Assembly: GCA_026391195.1 (NCBI GenBank)
Contig: JAPLEI010000041.1
Span: forward strand, 1 to 32,838
Direction: 5' to 3'
Source: Bacteroidota bacterium
GTDB taxonomy: Bacteria; Bacteroidota; Bacteroidia; Chitinophagales; Chitinophagaceae
DNA: 32,838 nucleotides
Shown here piece by piece: positions 22,109-30,810 of this stretch; the stretch's first letter is position 1; every line of letters begins with the position of its first letter. The notes under the pieces were generated by a model. That model saw only the letters and a list, made by a program, of their open reading frames with translations, searched no databases and was not told the DNA's origin. The position numbers were made by a program, and so were the translations under genes.

Positions 22109-23227
22109 ATGTCGGAACAACCCTTACTCACAGTTACCATCGACAATATAACGGTTCAGGTACCGGCGGGAACCAGTATTTTACAGGCTGCCCGTAAGAT
22201 TGGCGGGGATGTTGCTCCCCCGGCCATGTGCGTTTACAGTAAGTTAGAGGGCAGTGGTGGTAAATGCAGAACCTGTTTAGTGGAAGTAAGTAAGGGTTCT
22301 GAAAAAGATCCCCGCCCCATGCCCAAACTGGTAGCTTCTTGCCGAACCAATGTGATGGATGGAATGGAAGTGAAAAATATTACCAGCCCCCGCGTAACCG
22401 ATGCAAGAGCTGGCGTAGTTGAGTTTTTATTAATCAACCACCCGCTGGATTGCCCTATCTGTGATCAGGCAGGCGAATGTCATCTACAAGATCTTAGCTA
22501 CGAGCATGGAAAAGAAGGTACCCGCTACGAATTTCAACGCCGCACTTTTAAGCAGCACGATTTGGGGCCCTACATCCAACTGCACATGACCCGCTGTATT
22601 CTTTGTTATCGCTGTGTGTATACAGCTGATCAACTAACCAACAAAAGAGAACATGGGATACTCGACCGGGGTGATCATTCCGAAATTGCTACCTTGATTG
22701 AAAAAAGTTTAGAAAATAATTTTATCGGCAATGTGATTGATGTTTGTCCGGTAGGCGCCCTTACCGATAAAACCTTCCGATTTAAAAACCGCGTTTGGTT
22801 TCTGAAGCCAGAAAATGCCCATCGCGAATGCCCCGATTGCTGCGGTAAAGTTACCTTATGGAACCGGGGAGATGAAGTGTTTCGGGTAACTGCACGCAAA
22901 GATGAATGGGGTGAAGTGGAAAGTTTGGCAGACGGTAGCACTGCCTGGATTTGCAACACCTGTCGCTTCGAAAAGAAAAAATCCAGCGACTGGGTAATTG
23001 AAGGTCCGCGTAAAATCAGCCGCCACTCGGTGATTTCTCAGGGCCATTATGAAGGCAAAGTGGGTACCACCGTTCCTACAGAAATTTTCTCGGCTGTGCA
23101 TGGAGGGCGTAACCCTAAATTGCTGATGGATATACATTCAGTTAGTGAAGTGAACCGGCCGGAAATTCAACTGAGTCAGATTGCAGGACCTTCTACTGGC
23201 AATGATTTTACAACAGGGAAAGATTAA
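22109..23227 (+). CDS. nuoG: NADH-quinone oxidoreductase subunit G, short form
   Basis: Iron-sulfur subunit of the NADH module. The 372 residues contain an N-terminal ferredoxin domain with [2Fe-2S] ligands C41, C53, C56 and C78, the His-Cys cluster N5 (H111, C115, C118 and C124 in HPLDCPICDQAGEC) and N4 (C163, C166, C169 and C213). E. coli NuoG is about 908 residues; here nearly all of the molybdopterin-oxidoreductase-like domain is missing. What remains after N4 is a short segment with C241, C244, C245, C282 and C285 (CPDCC and CNTC), spaced unlike cluster N7, then a polar tail. Short NuoG is known in Bacteroidota, so this is likely normal and not a broken gene. nuoH follows after 9 nt. Confidence 0.95.
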   Translation: MSEQPLLTVTIDNITVQVPAGTSILQAARKIGGDVAPPAMCVYSKLEGSGGKCRTCLVEVSKGSEKDPRPMPKLVASCRTNVMDGMEVKNITSPRVTDARAGVVEFLLINHPLDCPICDQAGECHLQDLSYEHGKEGTRYEFQRRTFKQHDLGPYIQLHMTRCILCYRCVYTADQLTNKREHGILDRGDHSEIATLIEKSLENNFIGNVIDVCPVGALTDKTFRFKNRVWFLKPENAHRECPDCCGKVTLWNRGDEVFRVTARKDEWGEVESLADGSTAWICNTCRFEKKKSSDWVIEGPRKISRHSVISQGHYEGKVGTTVPTEIFSAVHGGRNPKLLMDIHSVSEVNRPEIQLSQIAGPSTGNDFTTGKD

Positions 23228-23236
23228 TTTAATTGT

Positions 23237-24325
23237 ATGATGACTGTATTGCAAATTGATGTTTTATTGCTGATAGAAAAATTGGTACTGATTGCTATTA
23301 TTGTACTCGCCAGTTTAGGCATTGCCCTGTATACCACATTTGCAGAAAGAAAAGTGGCAGCTATTTTGCAAGACAGACCCGGACCCGAAAGAGCCGGACC
23401 ATTTGGATTATTGCAACCCTTTGCGGATGGGTTAAAGTTGATCATGAAAGAAGAAATTATTCCTTCGCATGCCAATAAAGGGTTGTTTATTTTGGGGCCA
23501 GCGTTGGCCATGACTGCCGCGTTAATGACCTGTGCGGTAATTCCCTGGAGCAGTTCGGTTGAGTTGTTTGGAAGAAAAATCGATTTGCAGATAGCCGACA
23601 TCAATATTGGCATCTTATATATTTTTGGAGTAGTTAGTTTGGGTGTGTATGGCATTATGATTGGTGGCTGGGCGTCTAATAATAAATTTTCTTTAATGGC
23701 CGCACTGCGCGGAGCATCTCAGGCCATCAGCTACGAATTGGCAATGGGATTATCTTTAATTGCCGTGCTGATGCTGGGGGGCTCGTTAAGCCTCAAAACC
23801 TTGGTTGAACAACAAATGCAACCCGGAGCACTCTGGAATATTGCCTATCAGCCACTCGGATTTTTAATATTTTTTGTTTGTGCCCTGGCAGAATGTAACC
23901 GAACTCCCTTCGACTTGCCAGAAGCCGAAAGTGAATTGAATTTTGGATATCACCAGGAATACTCTTCTATGAAGCTCGGATTCTACTTGTTTGCCGAATA
24001 TGTAAACATGATTATGAGTAGCGCAGTGATGGCCTGTTTATTTTTTGGCGGATACGACATTCCTTTTTTGGATGAAAAAACACTGTCTCCCAATGTGGCA
24101 GCGGTATTAGGTTTGCTGGCTTTGTTAACCAAAATTGTAATTTTCTTATTTGTGTTCATGTGGATTCGGTGGACGATCCCCCGCTTCAGGTATGATCAGT
24201 TAATGAACCTAGGTTGGAAAAAGTTCATTCCGCTGGCATTATTTAATATGTTGCTAACTGGTTTTTTCATCCTCATGAAACAGGAAGGAACCTGGCAGTC
24301 AGTAACCCATTTATTTAATAAGTAA
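23237..24325 (+). CDS. nuoH: NADH-quinone oxidoreductase subunit H
   Basis: Membrane subunit that joins the two arms and closes the quinone tunnel. The 362 residues form about eight membrane helices. The loop after TM1 has the family signature ERKVAAILQDRPGPERAGPF (about 36-55), and the later cytoplasmic loop CALAECNRTPFDLPEAESEL continues into GYHQEYSSMKLG, with the acidic residues implicated in coupling. The last helix region holds WIRWTIPRFRYDQLM. The first two codons are both ATG, so the protein may be one residue shorter. A 4-bp inverted repeat (GGCT/AGCC) lies in the 48-nt gap before nuoI. Confidence 0.96.
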   Translation: MMTVLQIDVLLLIEKLVLIAIIVLASLGIALYTTFAERKVAAILQDRPGPERAGPFGLLQPFADGLKLIMKEEIIPSHANKGLFILGPALAMTAALMTCAVIPWSSSVELFGRKIDLQIADINIGILYIFGVVSLGVYGIMIGGWASNNKFSLMAALRGASQAISYELAMGLSLIAVLMLGGSLSLKTLVEQQMQPGALWNIAYQPLGFLIFFVCALAECNRTPFDLPEAESELNFGYHQEYSSMKLGFYLFAEYVNMIMSSAVMACLFFGGYDIPFLDEKTLSPNVAAVLGLLALLTKIVIFLFVFMWIRWTIPRFRYDQLMNLGWKKFIPLALFNMLLTGFFILMKQEGTWQSVTHLFNK

Positions 24326-24373
24326 ACGAAAATAGTCGGCTGTAAGTAGCCACTGATAAAATATAGAAATAAG

Positions 24374-24916
24374 ATGCAAGCACTCACCAACCGATCCCGC
24401 GCAGTTAGCAGAAAACCCCTCTCGTTTTGGGAAAGTCTCTACCTGCCGGCCATCCTAAAAGGTATGATGATTACCTTCCGGCATATTTTTACCAAAAACC
24501 CAACCATTCGTTATCCGGAGCAGAAACGACCGTTTAGTCCGGTTTTTCGCGGCCTGCAGGTATTAAATCGCGATGAACAAGGAAGGGAAAATTGTACGGC
24601 CTGTGGATTGTGTGCAGTTGCTTGTCCGGCCGAAGCCATCACCATGGAAGGAGCCGAACGTCAACCCGGTGAGGAGCATCTGTACCGGGAAGAAAAATAC
24701 GCAGCTAAATACGAGATTAATATGCTGCGCTGCATATTCTGTGGATTGTGTGAAGAGGCCTGCCCTAAAGATGCTATTTATTTAAGTGAAACTTTCGCAC
24801 CGGCTAATTTTACCCGTAAAGGTTTTATCTATGGGAAAGAGGAATTATTAATTCCCAATCCCATAACGGAACCCGAGGCCTATGCCCTAGCGAAAGGAGG
24901 AAAAGTAACCGTATAA
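24374..24916 (+). CDS. nuoI: NADH-quinone oxidoreductase subunit I
   Basis: The ferredoxin-like subunit (TYKY) with [4Fe-4S] clusters N6a and N6b, which link NuoG to NuoB. In the 180-residue protein the two motifs are CTACGLCAVACP (C74, C77, C80, with C84 completing the set) and CIFCGLCEEACP (C120, C123, C126, with C130). As is usual in 2[4Fe-4S] ferredoxins, the fourth Cys of each motif belongs to the other cluster. An N-terminal amphipathic helix (about 18-40: SFWESLYLPAILKGMMITF) anchors it to the membrane arm. A 6-bp hairpin follows the stop, before nuoJ. Confidence 0.96.
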   Translation: MQALTNRSRAVSRKPLSFWESLYLPAILKGMMITFRHIFTKNPTIRYPEQKRPFSPVFRGLQVLNRDEQGRENCTACGLCAVACPAEAITMEGAERQPGEEHLYREEKYAAKYEINMLRCIFCGLCEEACPKDAIYLSETFAPANFTRKGFIYGKEELLIPNPITEPEAYALAKGGKVTV

Positions 24917-24920
24917 TGTG

Positions 24921-24936
24921 GGTAGGTAAGCCTACC
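24921..24936 (+). repeat. intercistronic hairpin between nuoI and nuoJ
   Basis: GGTAGG-TAAG-CCTACC, a perfect 6-bp stem with a 4-nt loop, starting 5 nt after the nuoI stop. There is no T-run. Confidence 0.55.
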
Positions 24937-24970
24937 TCGTGATACAACCACTAATGATATAATTGAAAAT

Positions 24971-25483
24971 ATGAGTATTATTCAAATTTTGTTTTACTTG
25001 CTCAGTGGCTTAGCAGTTTTTGCAGCCCTGATGGTTTTATTGAGCAAGAATCCGGTACACAGCGTGCTGTGGCTGATTGTAGTATTCTTTGCCATATCCG
25101 GACATTATATTTTGCTGAATGCGCAGTTTCTCGCAATTGTTAACCTGATTGTATATGCAGGTGCCATTATGGTGTTGTTTTTGTTTGTGATTATGTTGAT
25201 GAACTTAAATGCCGCTACAGAACCTAACCAGCATATCTGGATGAAACTGGCTGGCGTAATTGCAGGAGGCTGTTTTTTGGTAATGTTGGTTTCGCTGGCT
25301 AGTCAGGCCGGAGACATGGCTAATAAAACAGTACTGATGAAGGAAGGGAATATTGGATTGATTAAGGAACTTGGAAAAATACTATTCAATGAATTTGTAA
25401 TACCCTTCGAGCTAACCAGTGTATTATTCTTAAGTGCGATGGTTGGCGCAGTGGTATTAGGTAAAAAAGACAATACGCAATAA
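24971..25483 (+). CDS. nuoJ: NADH-quinone oxidoreductase subunit J
   Basis: Membrane-arm subunit of complex I. The 170 residues form about five hydrophobic helices. The conserved TM3 region VNLIVYAGAIMVLFLFVIML (about 57-76), with the flexible pi-bulge glycine seen in this family, is clear, as is the N-terminal VLLSKNPVHSVLWLIVVF. The C-terminal helix has FELTSVLFLSAMVGAVVLGKK, a typical NuoJ end. Placement between nuoI and nuoK is canonical. Confidence 0.94.
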   Translation: MSIIQILFYLLSGLAVFAALMVLLSKNPVHSVLWLIVVFFAISGHYILLNAQFLAIVNLIVYAGAIMVLFLFVIMLMNLNAATEPNQHIWMKLAGVIAGGCFLVMLVSLASQAGDMANKTVLMKEGNIGLIKELGKILFNEFVIPFELTSVLFLSAMVGAVVLGKKDNTQ

Positions 25484-25512
25484 ACAGGTTTAAACGAATT
25501 TAATTTAAGAGT

Positions 25513-25848
25513 ATGCCTATCAATTATTACATTTTTTTCTGTCTCACTTTGTTCAGCATTGGCATTGTGGGGGTGCTTACCAGAAGAAATGCCATTATCA
25601 TATTCATGTGTATTGAGTTGATGTTAAATGCGGTAAATCTGCTGTTGGTAGCTTTTTCTAAAATGCATTACGCAGCAGCAGTAGCCGCTGCACCTGACAC
25701 AACTGTAGGCGGCGATGGACAAATTTTTGTGTTTTTTATTATGGTAGTGGCTGCGGCAGAAGTGAGTGTGGGACTGGCCATTATTGTGATGATGTACCGG
25801 AATATTCATTCTGTTGATATTAATTTTCTCAACCGATTGAAAAATTAG
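25513..25848 (+). CDS. nuoK: NADH-quinone oxidoreductase subunit K
   Basis: Small membrane subunit with part of a proton path. The 111 residues form three helices. The two membrane glutamates needed for proton transfer in the family are present: E35 in [16 protein letters not shown] and E83 in [11 protein letters not shown]. The loop between helices 2 and 3 ([19 protein letters not shown]) is about 12 residues longer than in E. coli NuoK, where the glutamates are 36 apart instead of 48. The protein ends [11 protein letters not shown]. Confidence 0.95.
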   Translation: MPINYYIFFCLTLFSIGIVGVLTRRNAIIIFMCIELMLNAVNLLLVAFSKMHYAAAVAAAPDTTVGGDGQIFVFFIMVVAAAEVSVGLAIIVMMYRNIHSVDINFLNRLKN

Positions 25849-25865
25849 TCGCCCTCGAAACGAAG

Positions 25866-25880
25866 TTATTCAATGAATAA
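25866..25880 (+). repeat. interrupted palindrome between nuoK and nuoL
   Basis: TTATTCA-A-TGAATAA, a perfect 7-nt inverted repeat around one base, in the 46-nt gap before nuoL. It is AT-rich, so a hairpin would be weak; it could equally be a protein site or chance. Confidence 0.35.
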
Positions 25881-25894
25881 AAGAGCGTAAACTT

Positions 25895-27820
25895 ATGAGT
25901 CATTTAGTTTTTTTAGTACCCCTATTTCCACTGTTGGGTTTTTTAATCAACGGCCTGGGAAGAAATCAGCTCTCTAAAGCCAGTATTGGAGCGATTGGTA
26001 CCGGGGCTGTTTTATTATCCTTTTTGGTAAGCGTTCGCTTGTTCATGCAGGTTTTGGATGGCGGTGGCGGTGTTGATACCCTCTTTTATCTTTTTCAAAC
26101 AACCGATTTATCTGTACCCTTTGCTTTTCAGGTAGATGCTTTGTCGGCTCTTTTCTTATTAATTATTACCGGCATTGGTACCCTGATACATTTGTATTCC
26201 ACTGCTTATATGCACGAAGAATCAGCCCCACATTTTGCACGTTATTTTGCATACCTCAATTTATTTATTTTCTCCATGCTGCTGCTGGTGCTGGGCTCTG
26301 GATTTGTAATCATGTTTATCGGATGGGAGGGGGTAGGCCTTTGTTCTTATCTGTTAATTGGATACTGGTTTAAAAACAATGAATACAACTATGCTGCCCG
26401 TAAAGCTTTTGTGATGAACCGGATTGGTGACTTAGGCTTTTTGTTGGCTATATTTTGGATCATCAGCAAACTGGGCACTACCGAATATGCGCAGGTATTT
26501 GCGGGAGTAAATAAGTTGAGTGCTTCAGATATTACTGCCATCACCCTTTTATTATTTGTGGGCGCGATGGGTAAGAGTGCTCAAATCCCTTTATATACCT
26601 GGCTGCCCGATGCAATGGCAGGTCCTACGCCGGTTTCTGCTCTGATACACGCTGCCACCATGGTTACTGCGGGTATTTATATGATAGCCCGCACCAATCT
26701 GCTATACACAATGGCGCCGTTTACCCAGTGCGTAGTTGCAATCACAGGATTGGCTACTGCTTTATTTGCAGCCACCATTGCTTTACGGCAAAATGATATT
26801 AAAAAAGTACTGGCCTATTCAACGGTTAGTCAGCTGGGATATATGTTTCTCGGATTGGGCGTAGGGGCATATACTGGTGCGGTATTTCATGTGATGACGC
26901 ACGCTTTTTTCAAAGCCCTCTTATTCCTGGGTGCGGGATCGGTAATTCACGCCATGCACCACGAACAGGATATTCGTAAAATGGGCGGATTAAGCAAGCG
27001 CTTGCCCCATACGCATTTTACTTTTTTACTGGGATGTTTAGCCATTGCCGGTATTCCTCCACTTTCTGGTTTCTTCTCAAAAGATGAAATACTGGCAGCC
27101 GCTTTTCAGGCCAGCCCCATTTATTATATACTTGGTTTGGCGGGTGCACTGATGACGGCCTTCTATATGTTCCGCCTCTATACCCTAACCTTTTTGGGCG
27201 AAGCAAGGTTTCATGAAGATCCCCATCATCCGGTTCATGAAAGTCCCTGGCAAATGACCGTTCCCTTATGGATATTAGGCATCCTGTCGGTAGTAGGCGG
27301 CTGGATTGGATTTCCGGACTGGATACTTCCGAATGCCCACCGCTTAGAATCCTTGCTGGCGCCAATATTTGCCGGATCAACTGCTTTGGCTACCGAACAC
27401 GCGCATCTTACCCATTCGCAAGAATGGATGATGACTGGCGGAGCTACCATTGCAATTATCCTTGCAATTGTTCTAGCCATCCGAAGCTCATTGCGCGCAA
27501 AAGTTGATACCGAAGCAGCAACAGGTTTGGCAGGCATACTTGAAAATAAATGGTACGTGGATGAAATCTACGACAATGCTATTGTAAAACCTTTGCAGTC
27601 TTTTGCCGACCTCTTGAAAAATGTAATTGAAAAAAGCGGCATAGATGGATTGGTGAATGGAGTAGGTAAATTAGTTCATTATGGCAGCAGGCAAATCAGA
27701 CTGGTGCAGAGTGGGCAGGTAGGAAATTATTTGCTCATCATGGTATTATCCATGGTGGTATTTTTTATCATCTGGTTCAATGATACTTCCCTGATGAAAT
27801 TGTTACATAACATTTTTTAG
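25895..27820 (+). CDS. nuoL: NADH-quinone oxidoreductase subunit L
   Basis: Largest antiporter-like subunit at the far end of the membrane arm, a proton pump. In the 641-residue protein the antiporter core is clear: LFIGWEGVGLCSYLLIGYW-type helix (about 145-165) with its conserved Glu, then GAMGKSAQIPLYTWLPDAM (about 226-244) with the pump Lys, continuing to TPVSALIHAATMVTAGIYM, and later HVMTHAFFKALLFLGAGSV. The C-terminal part has ENKWYVDEIYD and a long amphipathic region ending in a last membrane helix, matching the lateral helix of NuoL. Confidence 0.97.
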   Translation: MSHLVFLVPLFPLLGFLINGLGRNQLSKASIGAIGTGAVLLSFLVSVRLFMQVLDGGGGVDTLFYLFQTTDLSVPFAFQVDALSALFLLIITGIGTLIHLYSTAYMHEESAPHFARYFAYLNLFIFSMLLLVLGSGFVIMFIGWEGVGLCSYLLIGYWFKNNEYNYAARKAFVMNRIGDLGFLLAIFWIISKLGTTEYAQVFAGVNKLSASDITAITLLLFVGAMGKSAQIPLYTWLPDAMAGPTPVSALIHAATMVTAGIYMIARTNLLYTMAPFTQCVVAITGLATALFAATIALRQNDIKKVLAYSTVSQLGYMFLGLGVGAYTGAVFHVMTHAFFKALLFLGAGSVIHAMHHEQDIRKMGGLSKRLPHTHFTFLLGCLAIAGIPPLSGFFSKDEILAAAFQASPIYYILGLAGALMTAFYMFRLYTLTFLGEARFHEDPHHPVHESPWQMTVPLWILGILSVVGGWIGFPDWILPNAHRLESLLAPIFAGSTALATEHAHLTHSQEWMMTGGATIAIILAIVLAIRSSLRAKVDTEAATGLAGILENKWYVDEIYDNAIVKPLQSFADLLKNVIEKSGIDGLVNGVGKLVHYGSRQIRLVQSGQVGNYLLIMVLSMVVFFIIWFNDTSLMKLLHNIF

Positions 27821-27848
27821 TAAGCGACGATACCGTTAAAGAAAAGAT

Positions 27849-29282
27849 ATGATTCCAGTATTACTCATTTTAATTCCGCTGATTACAGGCTTAATTACTT
27901 TTGCCTTTTCTACTGCAGACTCGGCTAAAAAAAATGCTTTACTATCTGCTGTAGCCACGCTTGTGGTTGCAGGTTGGTCGGTATGCTGCACCCCTGCATC
28001 GGCATTGCGTTTTGATATAGCCTGGCTTCCGGTGATGGGCTCTCGTTTTACTTTAGAAATGGATGGGATGAGTAAAATGCTCTGTTTACTTACTGGCATT
28101 TCTTTTCCTATGATTTTCTTGGCAATCTTCCGGCAGGAAACCAAATCCGCCCCTGCATTTTTTGGATGGATGTTGTTAAGTCAGGCCGGATTGATGGGTG
28201 TTTTTCTGGCAGCCGATGCCTTGGTATTTTATTTTTTCTGGGAACTGGCATTAATACCGGTGTATTTTCTCTGTTCTATTTGGGGAGGGGAAAGAAGAAT
28301 TGCTGTAACCTTTAAATTTTTCATCTATACATTTTTGGGTTCGCTGTTAATGTTAACCGGAATCATCTATTTGTCTTATCACTCGCCGGGCGCAAGTTTT
28401 GCAATAGAATCTCTTACAAAAGCAGCGCTCTCTGAAACTCAGCGGAATGGGTTGTTCTGGCTTTTCTTTATCGCATTTGCCATTAAGATGCCCATTTTCC
28501 CCCTACATACCTGGCAGCCCGATGCCTATGAGGAATCACCTACTGCGGTTACTATGGTAATGAGCGGCATCATGGTTAAAATGGGACTATATGCCGTGGT
28601 TCGCTGGCTACTGCCCGTATATCCTCAATCGTCGGCGTTGTATGCTGATGTGATTATAGCGCTCTCTGTAACAGGTATGTTGTATGCTTCTTTCATTGCC
28701 ATGCAGCAAAATAATCTCAAGCGGCTGATTGCCTACTCATCCATCGCCCACATCGGGTTGATGTGTGCTGCCTTATTTACCGCCCAACCCAGTGCCTATC
28801 AGGGCGTGATGATACAAATGTTCAGTCACGGAATCAATGTAATTGGCCTATGGATTATTGCCGACGCAATTGAAAAGCAATTAGGCACCCGCTTGTTGAG
28901 TGAGATGGGTGGATTGGCGCAAAAAGCACCTACATTGGCAATATTGTTGGTGATTATGGGACTTGCAAATGTGGCATTGCCGCTTACCAATTCATTCATT
29001 GGCGAGTTTATGATGTTTAATGGGCTATTCCGCTATAATATGGTATGGGCAGGGGTTGCCGGCATCAGTATCATTCTAGCAGCAGTATATACTTTGCGGA
29101 TGATACAAAAAGTTTTATACGGACCACTCAACCCAACTACTGAAACGGCTACCGATATTCCTGCAACGGCTAAGTGGGCGCTGTTTGTATTAGTTGTACT
29201 GGTAATTGTAGGAGGTGTTTATCCGCAGCCATTAATTGATTTAACCAACGATACGGTTCAGGCTCTTATCACGAAACACTAA
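27849..29282 (+). CDS. nuoM: NADH-quinone oxidoreductase subunit M
   Basis: Second antiporter-like proton-pumping subunit. The 477 residues contain about 14 membrane helices. Key motifs are FYFFWELALIPVYFLCSIWG (about 123-142) with the conserved membrane Glu, FAIKMPIFPLHTWQPDAY (about 210-227) with the pump Lys, then ESPTAVTMVMSGIMVKMGLY, and the discontinuous-helix region RLIAYSSIAHIGLM. It lacks the long lateral helix of NuoL, as expected. It is 28 nt from nuoL and 47 nt from nuoN. Confidence 0.96.
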   Translation: MIPVLLILIPLITGLITFAFSTADSAKKNALLSAVATLVVAGWSVCCTPASALRFDIAWLPVMGSRFTLEMDGMSKMLCLLTGISFPMIFLAIFRQETKSAPAFFGWMLLSQAGLMGVFLAADALVFYFFWELALIPVYFLCSIWGGERRIAVTFKFFIYTFLGSLLMLTGIIYLSYHSPGASFAIESLTKAALSETQRNGLFWLFFIAFAIKMPIFPLHTWQPDAYEESPTAVTMVMSGIMVKMGLYAVVRWLLPVYPQSSALYADVIIALSVTGMLYASFIAMQQNNLKRLIAYSSIAHIGLMCAALFTAQPSAYQGVMIQMFSHGINVIGLWIIADAIEKQLGTRLLSEMGGLAQKAPTLAILLVIMGLANVALPLTNSFIGEFMMFNGLFRYNMVWAGVAGISIILAAVYTLRMIQKVLYGPLNPTTETATDIPATAKWALFVLVVLVIVGGVYPQPLIDLTNDTVQALITKH

Positions 29283-29329
29283 TTAAATTATTTACGGGAC
29301 TCGTTCCTGCAAAGCAATATTTTACTCGT

Positions 29330-30724
29330 ATGAATGCAATTATTTTTTCGGCACTGTGGGGGGTAGTTATGATGTTTAGCGGGATTGCTACCCAGAACAG
29401 AAAAACGATTACAGGCCTTTCTATACTTGGGCTGGTTCTGTTACTTGGAATAAATTGTTTGCATGCCTATGGTATCTGGGTTATTAAAATGGATACAAAG
29501 GGTGCCATGCATTTCGATTCTATCGGTTTGTTTTTTAATGCCATTGCCTTCTTTGCCACCTTACTGTATGTTGTATTAAGTGGGAAAGACATTGAAAATA
29601 CTGGAGTGCATGCTGCCGAATATTATGCCCTGATATTTTTTGTATTAACAGGCGTAAGCATCCTCACGGCTTTCAATGGATTACTGATGTTATTTCTGGG
29701 TATTGAAATCATGACGATCCCGCTGTATATTCTTACCGGTGCAGATAAGCGCAACCTCAAAAGTAATGAAGCCTCTCTTAAATATTTTTTAATGGGCTCA
29801 TTCTCCACCGGTATTATGCTGATGGGTATCGCGTTGATTTATGGGGCTACTGGAAAATTTGGTATTGCCGGAGGCGTATCATTGGCTCCCTCTACCGGAT
29901 TGTCTGTTCGACCATCTTTTTTAGAAGTAGGTGGAATGATATTGCTTTTTGTATCGATGTGTTTTAAAGTATCAGCAGCTCCCTTTCATTTCTGGACGCC
30001 CGATGTGTATGATGGTGCCCCGGCTGTTTTCACTTCCTTTATGGCAACCATTGTAAAGTCTGCCGGATTTTTTGCCTTTATTAAATTGTTCGATGCCCAT
30101 ACTGCAGTGCTGGGAGATAGCTGGAATATTCTATTGCCCTTTGTAATATTAATAACCCTACTGATTGGAAATATAACCGCAGTATTTCAGCAAAGTGTAA
30201 AGCGCATGCTGGCCTATTCCAGTATTGCCCAGGCGGGCTTTATGTTGTTTGCCCTCTATGGAAACAATGATTTAGCGAAAGAAGGAATCTTATTGTACGC
30301 ATTTTCGTATAGTTTGGCAACCATTGGAATTTTTGCAGTTCTCATTAAACTGAAGGATTATTCTCTGGATGGGTTTAATGGGTTGGCAACTGAGTATCCA
30401 TTTCTGGCATTTTCCACTACCATCTGTTTACTGTCTTTGGCCGGTATCCCTTTAACGGGTGGATTTTTTGCTAAATATTATATGTTGTCGTCAGCTATAA
30501 AGGCGGGAGGTATTTTCTGGTTGGTAATCGCAGCCGTACTGCTTGCAGCCGTGAGTGTGTATTATTACTTCCGGGTAATTCAGGCGATGTACTTCAAAAC
30601 CGGGGCTCCTTCCTTTAATCAACCCATCACGAAGGCATTTCAGTGGGCCTTATTTGGGGTGGCCGTAATGATCATTCTGTTAGGACTCTTCCCTACCCTG
30701 CTGCTCAATTTCTTCTATTTTTAA
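29330..30724 (+). CDS. nuoN: NADH-quinone oxidoreductase subunit N
   Basis: Third antiporter-like proton-pumping subunit, next to NuoK. The 464 residues include LLMLFLGIEIMTIPLYILTG (about 118-137) with the conserved Glu, MCFKVSAAPFHFWTPDVYDG (about 209-228) with the pump Lys, then APAVFTSFMATIVKSAGFFA and RMLAYSSIAQAGFML. It is the last gene of the operon. No clear terminator follows, and the next gene, an ABC-type permease on the same strand, has its own promoter box. Confidence 0.96.
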   Translation: MNAIIFSALWGVVMMFSGIATQNRKTITGLSILGLVLLLGINCLHAYGIWVIKMDTKGAMHFDSIGLFFNAIAFFATLLYVVLSGKDIENTGVHAAEYYALIFFVLTGVSILTAFNGLLMLFLGIEIMTIPLYILTGADKRNLKSNEASLKYFLMGSFSTGIMLMGIALIYGATGKFGIAGGVSLAPSTGLSVRPSFLEVGGMILLFVSMCFKVSAAPFHFWTPDVYDGAPAVFTSFMATIVKSAGFFAFIKLFDAHTAVLGDSWNILLPFVILITLLIGNITAVFQQSVKRMLAYSSIAQAGFMLFALYGNNDLAKEGILLYAFSYSLATIGIFAVLIKLKDYSLDGFNGLATEYPFLAFSTTICLLSLAGIPLTGGFFAKYYMLSSAIKAGGIFWLVIAAVLLAAVSVYYYFRVIQAMYFKTGAPSFNQPITKAFQWALFGVAVMIILLGLFPTLLLNFFYF

Positions 30725-30775
30725 CCGCTCCTCACATTTTTGGGGCCGTTTTCCTGCTTTGCGAATGGATGGCAG

Positions 30776-30783
30776 TAACTTTG
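30776..30783 (+). promoter_or_regulatory. -7 box for the MacB/FtsX-type permease gene
   Basis: TAACTTTG, a perfect TAnnTTTG box, 27 nt before the ATG at 30811, in the 86-nt gap after nuoN. A TTTG at 30758-30761 is too close (14 nt) to be a standard -33. Confidence 0.5.
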
Positions 30784-30810
30784 TATTTTAACTGAAATAA
30801 CTGTAGTTGC

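Noticed and set aside
22109..23227. nuoG read as a truncated pseudogene
   Set aside because: The frame is intact, ends cleanly 9 nt before nuoH, and short NuoG is a known form in Bacteroidota.
25488..25495. GTTTAAAC palindrome between nuoJ and nuoK
   Set aside because: An 8-nt AT-rich palindrome is common by chance; no matching site elsewhere in the operon was noticed.
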